Assembly (NCBI GenBank): GCA_958009085.1
Contig: OY253685.1
Location: 310,001-374,000 of the forward strand
From: Protoeuglena noctilucae
Lineage: Eukaryota > Chlorophyta > Pedinophyceae > Marsupiomonadales > Marsupiomonadaceae
DNA length: 64,000 nt
Direction: 5' to 3'
Positions 1 to 11,700 of the stretch are shown here, piece after piece. Position numbers and translations under genes: made by a program. The notes under the pieces were generated by a model. It searched no databases. It saw only the letters and a list, made by a program, of their open reading frames with translations, and had not been told where the DNA came from. Each line of letters begins with the position of its first letter. Position 1 is the stretch's first letter.

Positions 1-3000
1 GCAGTGGCGGAAGAGGAGGGCACCCCCGACTGGGCCAGCGCCAACACCGACCCATTCCGCGTGTCGCTGACACGGCACTTCCTCACGGGCGGCAACGAGC
101 GGCCGAGTTCGCCCTCATCTTACGCGCGATGGGACGGGAGCGGGGCGCTGGGGCAGGGAGAGGCGAGCGCGGAGCGGCCGGCTTCCCCACTGCTCCCGGC
201 CGCCTTCCTGGGTGGTGACGGGGCAGAGGACGCGCCCACGACCTCGTTGCCTGACCCTGGATCAGAGACAGCCACGGGGTGGGCAGCGACGGGGCGTGAG
301 GCACCGGCAGCTGCGGGGGCGACGGCGGGACTGGGGGTGGACGTGAGGGGGGCGTCGGCGTGGCGTTGGGGCGCGCAGGGGGCGGGGAGGAAGGAGGGCG
401 AGGGCGCGGGAGATGGCGACGTGGTTGGGGCCGAGGTGCAGCTGGTGGAGGAGATGCGATTGGAGGACCCCAAGGTCCGCGACGAGGGGCTGAGGAGGGC
501 GCGGTCGCAGGCGAGTGGAAAGGGAGGGTTTGACTCCTGGTTGGAGAATGACAGGGGAAGTGTAGCTGGCGGTACTGCGTTATGTCACGTGGTGAGCCTG
601 CTGTTTCTTGTGGTCCAACACCCCCTGCCGAGCACCTGTCAACAATGATGAGAGGGCCACTCAACCCGCACATGCTTTCCGGTCCTCCGCAGACCTTCAT
701 CATGACGCCCCCGGCGTCCCCCGGCTTCCTCCGCCTCTCCGCCCAGCAACTCAACTACGTGGCCCAGGCCGATCCCGCCGACGCGTCGCCAGAGCGCGTG
801 CCAGAAATGCAGGGGGACCTCTACCCCGGGACAGGCGCCCTGGACCCCGCCCGGCTGCTCCCCGACTCGGCGCAAGGCTCGCGCGCCTCGCCGACGGGGG
901 TGATTAGCAGAGGACACCCCACCGCCTGGCGACGCCCGATGTCAGCATCCAGCCTCAGCCCCACCCGCCACGCCTGGCCGGCGTCGGCCCCCGTCCGCAG
1001 CCGCGTCCCCGCTCCGTCCCGCCCCTTACCCGACGTGACCCTGGGCGCCGTCGACGGGGCCGCCAGTCTGACGGACGTGGCGGTGCCAGAGAGCGCCAGT
1101 CCCATGGGCAGCGATGCGGACGCCGCTGACACGCGCACACCCGACAGCCAGGGACAAGAGATGGACGGTTTCGGTGACGTGGCTGGGCCCATGGCTGCCC
1201 AGTCACGGCCGCAGTCGTCCGGCGGCCCACGGTCACGGGCAAGGGCCCTGCAGTCGCAGTGGGACCGGGGGACTGCCTCGCCGAGCGCCGTGGAGTCGCT
1301 GCAAGGGGAGGGGATGGGCGGTACGGAGGGAGTGGGTGTGGTGGGAGGAGCGGTGGGGCGCGGTGGGGGGGCGTCCCGACTCAGGCGCCCCTGGTCTGCG
1401 GCGGCAGTGGTGGACCGGGAGAGGAGTCGGGAGAGCGCAGACCACAAAGATGCAGCGGGGGGTAACGGTGAGGGGCGTGGCAGGACGACCGAGTGCTTTC
1501 CTTGCTGACTCCGCCCAATCTCTTCCCTCTGTCATTCCCATCCATCTGCGCCGCCCCCGCAGTCGCCGCAAGCGCCTTCCGGCCCCGTTCAGCCCAGCGC
1601 CCCGCCCCAGCAAAGACCTCCGGCGATGCATCCCCGTCCGCTCTGTCCAGGCACCCGTCCTGGCCCCATCGAGCCCCACACCGCGCGAGCCAGGCAGGGG
1701 CCACCACCTCACCACCTCGGGCCAGAAGCCCCCCGGCGTTCGGACTCGCATCGGCGCTGTCACCGAAGGAGAGACCTGGCAGCGGGGGCATCCAACGGGG
1801 GATCGAGACGGAAAGGATTGAGGGGCGCGGTCCGATGCGAGTGTCGGCGGCGAGCGTGCTGGAGGGCGAGGGGGCGCGGGTGGGGGACGCAGGGGGCCCC
1901 GTGGAGGGTGGAGTGAGGACGGGGGTGACAGCAGAGCGAGAGATGGGGCAGCCTGATCGGGGCTCGCCGGGCCGTGGAGTGGGCCGGCAGGAGGGGGGCT
2001 CGTCAGGGCATCCAACGGGGAAGGGAGATGGCAAGGGGGAGGGGGTCCCGCAGGATCGGCCGGGGCGCGGGCAGCCGGGCGCGGAGATGGGCTGGGACGA
2101 GCGGCAGCGTGCGATGCGCGCCGGTGCGCAGTCGCCACCCCGGGCGGGCCGCGCTGGCGCCGGTCCGTCCCAGGGCGACCGTCGCGTCGGTGCGGCCAAG
2201 GGCGACTCGAAGCCCCAAGAGTCGCTTTCGGAGGACAGCCCCGCGCGGTATGAGCTGTCGGTGCGCCTGCATTCGGCGGGGAGCCTGGCCGGGTGGCTGT
2301 TTGACGTCTATGTGACGGACCTGACTCAGCCACGGCACGGCACGGTGCGCGTGGCGGGGGCGGTCCCCGTGGACCCCCGCACCAACACCGTCCTGGTGCC
2401 GACCGGGCGGAGTGCGACAGCAGCGCCTGTGGAGCGCGGGGCCCCGCTGCTGGGTCTGCGTGCGCGGCCCGAGTCGGCGGTCGGGGTGCGTGGCGTAGGG
2501 GAGGACCTGAGCCCCGTCCTGGACCCCACGAGGCTGCTCCCGTGGGTACAGCGGCCGAGGGACCTCGCCAGGTGACCTGGATGCAGGGCAGGGCCACGTC
2601 ATGCCAGGAGAGAGCGGCTTGGAGTAATGCCAAGAGTTGCTGTCCGTGTGTGACCTATGCTACTTTGGCCAACCTGGCTTGCACTCGCTCACCGCGTCGG
2701 CTTCCTCGTGATTGCAGTAGCGTGCTGCGGGTGGAGGTGGTGGCCGTGGCACCCCACCACCGCAAAGTCGCCACGCTCGAGGTGTCGTGCGGTGACAGGG
2801 TGCGCGTGGCCCCTCAGGCGCGCGACCTGCTCCCCGAACTGTCCACTGGGGACGTGCCCCTGCCCCCGGGACTGTCGCAGCACCTGGCTCACAGGAGGTG
2901 AGGCCTGACACTACATGATCCTGAACGGCTGCCTGGTTTTTAGGGATAAACGTGTTTGGCACGCACATGGACGGGACGATGGAGTGAAGGGCTTCTCGTC

Positions 3001-4581
3001 TTGATTCAATCGATGACATTCATCGCAGGTCGAGCAACGCGTACGCGGCGGCTGCCGAGTCAGCCACTCCCCGCCGCGCCGCGTCGACCCACGCCGCCGG
3101 CCCTGCGCTCTCGAGGCCGCCCGCCAAGTCCGACCGGCCCCTCACATCGGCGAGGAAGACCCGGAAGAAGGCCGAGGGGGAGGTCGCCCTGGAGAGCCAG
3201 GCGAGGCTTTGAGTTGCAGTCGTGTGCTGAGGGCCGTTGAGTGCAGCTTCTCATACACCTAGGCATCGATATACATGCAAAGCCGCCGTGTCGCTCTGCT
3301 AGACGACAGACACCGCCTGCCTTGTCCCTGCAGGCTCCCTTCTCCATCACGCGCATGGGCCCGTCCTCGCCACCCCGCACAGCGGACCAAGGGCAAGCCC
3401 CGGTGCAGATCGCACGTGCCCCTCTCAGCCCCTCCCCGGCCGTCGAGAGGTGGACTCCTGACTCGGGCACCACGGCGGGACCGAGTGTCCCGGCCGGCGG
3501 CGCCCTGGGCAGGACGCGCGTTTCTGGCAAGACGGCGCTGGCGGACGGCGACGATTCCATCGACATGGCACCGTCGCCCATGCCGAGCGGGCCAGCAGAC
3601 GCACCCTCGACGGGGCTGCCCCCCCGCCCGTTGTCGGCGGCGGCGGCGGTGCGGCCGAGAGTCTCAGGCGCGGACTCTGCCGTCTCCCGGCTGGGCTCCG
3701 TGGGCGGAGAGGAGGTGCGTGGCGCTTTCAATGAAGGCGGCAGGACAAGGGGCAGCTCGTGTGACCTGCCTGGACAGGCGCGCGCTTGCAGCGACTGCAT
3801 CCACACCTCACCTCTGCTGACTTCGCGCCCCCAGGTGCACGCCACTGCGCCAAACCTCTCAGAAAGCCTTCGCAACCGTCGCCCGAGCACTGCGCCGTAC
3901 CGGTCAGCGCCACAGGGCCCGCAGCCTGCGAATGGCGCGACGGCAGACGACCCTGCTTTGCTGCAGCCTCCGTCGCCAGGCGCCACTGCCAAGGGGGGTG
4001 CCAGAAACGGCAACGGTGCCTTGCCTGGGCTCCCCGCGCACCGAGGGGCCAAGTCCTCGCTGCCGCTCGTGCCGAGGACGGCTTCAGGGTCGTCAAAGGG
4101 GGCCCGGGCAAGTCTGGGTGGCACATCGGGGCGGCAGGTGCTGTCGGCGCAGCCGGGGGCCAAGGACGGGCGCCTGGGGCGCGATGGGTCGTCTGGGAGA
4201 GAAACACTAGTGAAGAAGAGGAGTGGCGAGATGACGGCAGCGGGAGCAGGAGAGGGGGATGCGGGGGCGGGGCTAGTGAGGGTGGCGAGCGTCCGTGCTC
4301 AGAAGGGAGCGGCCGGGGTGCAACGGAGGGCCGGGGCACCTTCCGAGAGCGGCGGTGTCCGCGAGGGGCAGGGCCGAGCGCCGGCGAGCAAGGGCCCTGC
4401 ACCCTCGCAGCGCCTGCCTGCGCGTGCTGCCAGCGCTCTGGCGGCAGTAACGGCGGGCGACTGGCAGGGATGGGGTACGGATGGCGACGACCAGGGGCCG
4501 GCACGATTCGAATTCAAATCGACGCCGCCACGCAAAGCAGGTGAGATGGCGTTGGGCAAGCGCTTGCGTGGCTTGGCTTGA
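1..4581 (+). CDS. Disordered protein with repeated RPx[ST]A motifs (5' end outside window)
   Basis: The protein is open from base 1, so its start lies upstream. Exons read about 1-550, about 645-1470, 1561-2574, about 2709-2897, 3030-3200, 3334-about 3714 and about 3835-4581. No catalytic domain is visible. It is rich in Gly, Pro, Ser, Ala and Arg. Only two stretches look folded (YELSVRLHSAGSLAGWLFDV near 2250, and SSVLRVEVVAVAPHHRKVAT near 2715). Six short motifs recur along it: RRPMSAS, RRPWSAA, RPRSAQR, RPLTSAR, RPLSAAA and RRPSTAPYR. Such RPx[ST]A patches occur in algal flagellar proteins, so a ciliary role is an inference. Joining exon 5 to exon 6 needs a GC donor (CAG|GCGAGG at 3200/3201) and keeps phase. 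The end is uncertain: a strong donor at about 4541 could splice to a last exon ending near 4669. Exon starts at about 550-650 are approximate. Confidence 0.5.
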
Positions 4582-4782
4582 CACGAGGCGCGGTCACTGA
4601 CTCCTAGTTCAACACCTTGCACTCAGCCACGAGGACGGGGGCGGCGGATTTCAGGCTCGATGGGTGGTAGCGGATGCGAGATTCATAGAGGGAATGGCCG
4701 GATCGCGATGCTGTGATGCACGCGTTGTGTAGACATTGCTGTTGTGGCCCATGCCAGGCCGGGTAGCAGCTATGAGTAGCAG

Positions 4783-6066
4783 TCAGTCGGCGGCGGTCCC
4801 TTTGGCGCGCACGTAGTCAGTGAGGCGCATCATGCGCACGAACTTGCGGTAGATGCCCGGGTTGATGTCCGCGACGAGGCTGAGGGGCGGTCGTTTTCCA
4901 TGGCGCGCCGCGTAGGCATCCAGCCACGTCATGATCTCCCGCTTGATCGCCACGAGCTCGACCATGGCGCCCTGCAACTCAGCACGACGCTCCTTATCGC
5001 GTCAAGGCACAGAGATGACTCGGCAACGACACGGCACCGCCATGGCAAAGCAAAGCACGAAGGACTCGCCTCCGCCACCAACTCGTCCCACTCAGAGCTC
5101 TTCGGATCACGCTCCGTGCCCTGCCACTCCGCCACGTCCCGCTGCCGGCGCTGGAGCTCCTGCGGACCCACAAAGCACCCGGATGGCCGTCACCCATGCA
5201 CGTGCACCCGACAGCCCCGCATCCCTGACCAGAGCACCCGGCCGCACCTTCGCCAGCCTCTGCTCCTCGAAGTAAGCCATGACGCTGCGCTTGATGGCCA
5301 GCTTGTGCTCCAGACTCTTCGCCTGGCCCTTGCGAGGCCCCGGCCGGGCCCCCGGCACCCGTGCCCGGCGCGGGGGGACGGGCCTGGCCCGGTCCGCGAT
5401 GCCCAGCGCTCTCGCCACGCGCACCGACGCGTCCTCCGGCCCGCCATCCTCCGACAGCAGGGCACCCAGCGCAAGGCGCTTGGCCAGCAGGCGCGTGCGG
5501 AGTCGCTTGGCAGCAGGCGCCGAGTAGCTCTCGGGCGGCCCCCGCAGCTCGAAGTTTGCCGGGTTGACGACGCCTAGCGCCCCTTTCTCTGCACTTTCGC
5601 CGCTGGTCTCCCTCCCACCACCCTTGGGTAACACCTTTGCTGCTCGACTGCCTGGTGCCGCCCCCGTGGCCCGCCCTTGCCTCCTCCCGTCCCCCGCTGC
5701 CACTGGTTCGGACCCGTCCGCACCAACGTCCTTCCTCCCTCGATTCCGGGGCTTCTTCGTCCGCATCGCGGGTAGTTCGCGGTCAATGGACGGACCCAGA
5801 CCTGGTCGCCCAGCAAGCCGCTTCTTGGGCGGCTTTTCGCGGCCCTTGCGCACCGCTCCATCTACCTTGGGAGCGTTTGCGGCGACGGGGTTCACTCCCT
5901 TCACCTGCCCTGCCCGAACGACGCGCGCAGGCGCGGGTGTGCGGGCGCGTGGTGGCAGTGCTCCATCGCCAGCGCCACGCTGCGCGCCATCCCCTCGGTC
6001 AGACGCGTCGGCTGTCGCGCGCGCTCTCCATGTGCGCCGCTCCCCTTGGTTTCCCCTCGCCACCAA
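4783..6066 (-). CDS. Basic protein with FAM13-like C-terminal helices
   Basis: Three exons in consistent phase (6066-5248, 5159-5070, 4971-4783) give a 365-residue protein. The first 270 residues are Arg/Lys/Ala/Pro-rich and probably disordered. Two short segments look folded. One begins SLEHKLAIKRSVMAYFEEQ. The other is the C-terminal stretch VAIKREIMTWLDAYAARHGK followed by RPP and a helix ending FVRMMRLTDYVRAK. The second resembles the FAM13-type pattern of an I-K-x-x-h-x-x-W/F helix, then xxHGRxP, then a Tyr-rich helix. That is weak family evidence from memory. The second intron (4972-5069) opens with GAG|GCGAGT, a GC-AG intron. It must be spliced this way to keep the reading frame. The start at 6066 is the first ATG of the open frame; nothing upstream decides it. 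The gene diverges from the JmjC gene with about 470 bases between them. Confidence 0.5.
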
Positions 6067-6540
6067 ACGCGGAGGCCTGCGTGGATAAAAAAGCCTCCGT
6101 GCTTCGTCTGCTGCGCGCCAGAAGCCATGTACTGCTTCGCGACGCAGTCATGTCACACGCTACGCGTCGTCCTCACCTTGCGAAGACCGGCCGGGTGCGC
6201 GAGGCCAGGGGGGTGCAATGGACGCACCACTGGGCCATCCACGCGCGTCCACCACAACCCATGCGTTCCTCTCGTCGATCTCCACCGCGCTCGCACCTTG
6301 TCCACGTCGGAAAGCGTGGGAAAGCATTTACCCTACCCGGGCCAGAATCTGCCGTGCGCTTTTCCGGAGCGTCACCAGTTGGCGGGGCGGAATGTCATCG
6401 CCCATCGCCGCCCTCGTCGCTGTCCTCGCATTCTTCGCTGCTTGCTTGGAGATCGCGAGAGAAGCGCGACCGCGGTCTCAGGGCCCTCCCGAGCCGCGGG
6501 CCCGTGGCAGGGTGGCCCGCTGGAATTCGTCCGCGGGACC

Positions 6541-8492
6541 ATGGTGAAGCGGGGGTACGCGGAGGGGGTGGAGGGGCTGGAGGATGGCGCAAGGGGCCCG
6601 GGGTCGCCATGCCCGGCCTTTTACCCGTCCAAGGCCGAGTTCTCACGTCAGTTCGCGGGCTGGGTGCGGCAGAAGTTCCGGGAGCACCCGGACCTCCCGA
6701 TGCTGCGCGTGGTGCCCCCCGCGGGCTGGTCGCCCTCCCGAAAGAGGTTTCCGGACCTCAAGTGAGTGTCGGTGCAGCTCTTTGGACGTCATTCAATGCC
6801 TCGCCCGTCCCCCCGGGATGCGTCCACCCACGCCGCGCCTTGCCTCGAGCCGCGATGCAGGTCGGTGACCATCGCCACGCCCATCAAGCAGCGCGCGCTG
6901 CTCGGGACGTCCAAGGGCAACTTCCAGTGCTACCTGACGGAGGAGAAGGAGCTCACGGCACACGACTTCCGGCGACTCGCGGACTCTGAGGCCTACCGGA
7001 TGCCGCAGAAGGTGCAGGACAACGAGGACCTGGTGGAGCGCGCGTTCTGGTCCTCGCTGACAGGTGACGCGCATGGGACAGCGTTCTTTGGCGCGGAGCG
7101 CATCTCGCGAGGCCGCGCAGGCCCGCGTGGGGTCCCGCTGCGGCCCGCAGCACGGACACCTCGTCACGTGGTCCTCTCTGCCCTCGCAGTGAACCCCCCC
7201 ATCTACGGGGCCGACACGCCGCAGTCGTTCTTCGACGAGAAAATTCCGTGGGGCTGGAACCTGCGCAATCTCTCGGGCGACCTCCTGCGCAAGGCGCGCC
7301 TCCCGGAGGTGGTTGGCGTGACGACGCCCATGACGTACTGGGGCATGTGGCGCGCCTTCTTCTCGTGGCACGTGGAGGACAAGGACCTGTACTCAATCAA
7401 CTACCTCCACTTCGGCGCCCCCAAGATGTGGTATTGCATCCCGCCCTCGGCGCGGCACAAGTTCGAGGAAGTGTGCCAGAACCTGTTCCCGGAGAACTTC
7501 GAGCAGTGCCCGGCCTTCCTGCGGCACAAGAACATCATGCTGTCGCCGGCCCAGCTCCGGCAGTGGAGCATTCCCTACGTGACAGCAAAGCAGAGGCCGG
7601 GGGAGTTCATCGTGCTCAACTCGGGGGCTTACCACTGGTGAGCGCCGGCGGCATGCCTGACAGGCGTGATGTGGGCTCGCAGGGCTTCACGCGATAGGGC
7701 AGCTGACGGCGCTGCGTCTGCATCGCCCTTTCATCGGACGTGCGCACCCGCCCCGTGCCCGCAGCGGGTTTAACCTCGGGTTCAACTGCGCGGAGGCGAT
7801 CAACTTCGCCACGCCCGAGTGGATCCCCCTAGGCCGCGTGGCGGAGGTGTGCGAGTGCAAGCCCGACACGGTGCGCATCGACATGCGCAAGTTCAAGCAG
7901 TGGTGCCCGAACTGGGACGATCTCTACGTGAGCGGCGAGGACACCGAGTCCGACAGCGACGAGGAGGGGGACTCGGAGGAGGGGAGCCGCGGGGGGCGGC
8001 GGTCGGGGGCCACGAGCGACACGCAGGCGCTCGACTCCCGCGCCGAGTCGGGGTCGACCGCGTCGTCTTCGGGGGAGGAGGTGAGAACGAGCGAGGAGGT
8101 TGGTGGTGCCTAGTAGTGTGGGGCTGAGCAGAGGGCGATCTGCGATTCTCCGGCCTCTGCAGAGCGACGGGGAGGGGGCCCGTCCGTCCAAGCGGCCGCG
8201 GACATCTCGAGGGCGGGGGGCGAGTGCGGGGCGTGGCGGGAGGGGGAGCGGGGAGGCGCAGGGTCGGGGGAAGGGGAGCGGGGAGGCGCAGGGTCGGGGG
8301 AGGGGCCGGGGGTCGCCCAAGGGCGGGTCGTCGGGGGGCAAGGGCAAGGGTGCCGCGGCGGCGTCGGGGGAGAAGAAGGGGCGCACGAGCATGTTCTCCA
8401 CGGCGCTGACCCGCATCTACGAGGCCTTCCTGTCCCGCAAGAGCAACACACGCCGGACGCTGCGGCAGCGCCGCCTGGCCATGAAGAAGTAG
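6541..8492 (+). CDS. KDM4-like JmjC histone lysine demethylase
   Basis: Five exons (6541-6761, 6861-7063, 7190-7637, 7765-8080, 8163-8492) join in phase to 505 residues. The N-terminal JmjN domain begins near CPAFYPSKAEFSRQF. The JmjC domain follows, with the Fe(II) triad His-x-Glu in SWHVEDKDLYSINYLHFG and the distal His in NSGAYHCGFN. The KDM4-type zinc site is also complete: a Cys and a His in QCPAFLRHK, and the C-x-C pair in EVCECKPD. Known KDM4 proteins remove methyl groups from H3K9 and H3K36 using 2-oxoglutarate. The substrate here is inferred from that likeness. No PHD or Tudor reader domain is present. An acidic stretch and then a Gly/Arg-rich stretch with a 30-base tandem repeat follow JmjC, and the protein ends in a basic patch that could hold it in the nucleus. 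The ATG at 6541 lies about 20 residues before JmjN. Confidence 0.88.
8232..8305 (+). repeat. Imperfect tandem repeat inside the JmjC gene
   Basis: A unit of about 30 bases rich in G (core GGGGAGGCGCAGGGTCGGGG) is present about twice in tandem. It encodes repeated Gly-Ser-Gly-Glu-Ala-Gln-Gly-Arg in the low-complexity tail of the demethylase. Confidence 0.7.
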
Positions 8493-8779
8493 TTCTCTTT
8501 TGTTTGTCCAGCTCGCCTGAGCGTGCAGCTTTGACCCCGCTGTCGTGGCGCAGCAGTAAGCGTATTCTTCCCAGGATCTTGAAAGTTTTGGTCCATCAGA
8601 AAAGTGTGTACCCGCAAGTTGGACCAAAAAGAGGTCGAAGGAGCCTTTTGGGCCCGCAGCTGCGTTCCATAGGCTAATATTCGCGCAAGCGTCGTGACTG
8701 CATTCCATTCGGGGGCCCAGATCGGCCGGAAAACGTTTCGGAAATCTCTTGAGGCCCGGCCGTCCCGTGCCTTGCCGCC
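8493..8779. other. Intergenic: between JmjC and DPE2 genes
   Basis: This is about 290 bases with lower GC than the flanking exons. It probably holds the 3' UTR of the JmjC gene and the promoter of the glucanotransferase gene. I see no RNA gene or repeat in it. Confidence 0.5.
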
Positions 8780-11700
8780 ATGTCGGGCGGCAGGACGGAC
8801 TACGTCTTATCATACGATGCACAAGGGGCGGGGCACTTCGATGACGGCCTCCACGACGGGCCTGACCCGACGGGGGTCAGCGAGGGCCAAAGGGCGAGTC
8901 GCAGGGGGCCACCGCATTTGCAGTAGCTAGAGGATGACTGTACGATTGCTGCGGCCTCCTTTTCCGGAAGATCGGCGAGCCCGGTCTCACGGGGAGGGGC
9001 CCGTCAAGGTCGTGTCTCCCGCCATCTCGCCGCGATCCATCCGGGCCCGAACTCGAGCATTTGGAGCGCCGCGCATCTGTTGTGACCGCAACGCCACGAG
9101 CCGATTGGAATCCACCCCCGTTCCCGCGGTTCCCACCCCACGCAGGTCAAGGTGCGCCTGCGGGTGCAGTTCATGACCGAGTGGGGCCAGCGCGTCGTCA
9201 TGATCGGAGAGGGACCGCTTTTGGGCGACTGGGATCCGCACCACGGATGGAAGGCGCGTAGACGCGGCATGCGCGCGGCCCTCGGGCGCCCGCACGCGGC
9301 GCAACCGACATGATCGCCTTGGCAGCGTCCCTGACACGCTTGTCGCTTTGCGTGTCGCAGATGGAGCCCGTGCACCTCAAGTTCCCGTCCGCGCGAGATG
9401 GAGAGACGGATCAGGCCCTGTGCTGGCAGACCGAGGTGCCCGTGGCCCAGGGGGCCGAGATTCGCTACCAGTACCTCGTCCTGGACTCGCACGGGCAGGC
9501 CGTGCACCGGGAGTGCCAGCGGCGGAGCGTGCGCATACCGCAGAACGCATCGCCGGGGGACATCGGTGCGTGCGCACCACACGGGTGCACGAGATGACCG
9601 ACGGGGTGCCCTGCCAGTGGCCTCCCACGGCGCCCACCCGCTCGCCCGCAGTGGAGATTCGCGACGCGTGGCTGGATCGATCCGCGGAGCACCACATCCT
9701 GACCAAGGCCGCGTTTTCCGACGTGATCCTCCGCCGCCCGCGCCCGCCCCCGTCCGACCCCGCCCCCGCCCCGCGGCCCGAGCGCGGCGAGGTGGTCGTG
9801 CGCTTCCGCATCGCCACGCTCGTGCTGCTCCCCGGCCAGGAGATCTACGTCACGGGGTCGGCCCCGCAGCTGGGGTCGTGGGTATCCGACATGGCCCTGC
9901 CGCTGTCCGAGACGGCCTCGCCCTACTGGGAGGTCGAGCTGACGCTGCCGCTGTCGGCGCTGGCGGGACCGGGCGTGACGTACCACTACGCGATCCGCAC
10001 GGGCGGGCCCGAGCCGATGGTGCACGAGACGGGCAACGCGCGCCGGCTGTGCATGGAGGACCTGAAGGACACGGGTGCGTGGGTGGGGCGCACTGGCATG
10101 GCGAGGCTAGCGTGGCTAGTTTGCCGCGAACAAGGACTGTAGAGTGCGTGCGTTACGAGGCCGGCGTGCACTTCAGAGGACTGGGCGAGGGCATCGCATC
10201 CTGCCTCGCCGCCCCCGCAGCCCCCTCCGACCCGTCCGTCAGCAAGACGCGGCTGCCGTCCGTCCTGGTCTGCAACGACGGCCACTTCCGCCACCCCGCC
10301 CAGTGGCGCGGCGCAGGCGTCTCCGCGCCCCTCTTCTCCCTCCGGTCCCGCCGCAGCCTCGGATGCGGGGACATGGGCGACCTCTGCAAGCTGGTCGACA
10401 TGTGCAACAGCTGCGGCTTCAAGATCCTGCAGCTCCTCCCCATTAACGACACCAGCGTCTACCGCACCTGGCGCGACTCTTACCCCTACGCCTGCAGTGA
10501 GCAGCGCAGCGCAGGGCACCCTGCGCCCCCGACCCTGCCATGAAGATTGCTCCCGCAGCCGCAGCCGCACCCACCCCGCCGACACTGACCCCTGCCTTGC
10601 TCCCCCCGCAGTCTCCGTGCACGCCCTGCACCCGCTGTACCTCTCGATGGACATGCTGCTGGAGCGGTGTCACTCGGACCTGACTCAGTGCGCCCGCCAA
10701 GCTGGCACCGGGGGACTGCGGCACAGCACGGACGAGTACGGTGCCGGCGGGTCAGGGCTCAAGGCGCAGGACGGGAGGGTGGGCGTGCAGCGGCGCTCGC
10801 ACCGGGACGTGTGGGAGAGTCTGAGGGGGGCGGGAGGGCGCATGTCTGCGAGGGGCCAGGAGCGACCTGAGGGGACCAGGCGGGGCGCCAAGGTGGAGTG
10901 GTCCGCGGTGAGAGGGCGCGGGCAGCTAGGGCGTGGCGTGCCGCGTCGGGCAAGTGAGGCCTGGCTGGGTCGCCGGTGGCTCGCCGACCCACTCGCCCAG
11001 GTTTTGGGTCTCATCATCGCTGCCACAGGTGCAGCTGGCAGTCATGGGCCCATCTCGCGTGCTCACCCGTCTTGTCTCCCTGCCTCTCAGGTGGAGTTGG
11101 CCATGGACCCCGTGGTGGTGCCTGCGGGGGGCGAGTGCACGGTGGAGGACTTCATGCGCTTCCGTCTCGAGCTGGACCAGGAGCTGGACGCGAAGAGGGC
11201 CGAGCTGGACCTGCCCGAGGTCGATTACGAGGTAAGGAGGCGGCATGGGGTGCACCGGGTGTGTCTGGTGGGGCAGGTTAGTGCACGCATCCTCACCCTG
11301 CCCAAGGTCCGTCACTGGCTCCCATCCATCAAGGTCACTCGCCCCGTTCAACTGACCTCTCCCAATCCTCCCCGCAGGCGACCATGACGGCCAAGATGGC
11401 TGCGGCACGCCGCGTGTTCGACACGTGCGGGGCGGCCGTGATGTCCACCCCCGCCTTTGCCGACTGGTTCCGGGACAGCGCGCCGTGGCTGCGACCCTAC
11501 GCGGCCTTCTTAGCCCTGCGCGACATCTTTGGCACCGCGGAGCACTGGCGGTGGGGCGCCCTCGCCACCCCCACGCCCGCCGACATCAACCGCCTGACCT
11601 CCCCCGCCGCCGCCCACTACCGCGCCGTCGCCTTCACCTTCTTCCTCCAGTACCACCTCCACCTGCAGCTCAGGTGACGCGCGTGACGACGCTACACGGG

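Noticed and set aside
8934-9176. 80-codon open frame before the glucanotransferase
   Set aside because: Its frame does not match the first CBM20 exon and it has no motif; more likely intron or 5' UTR.
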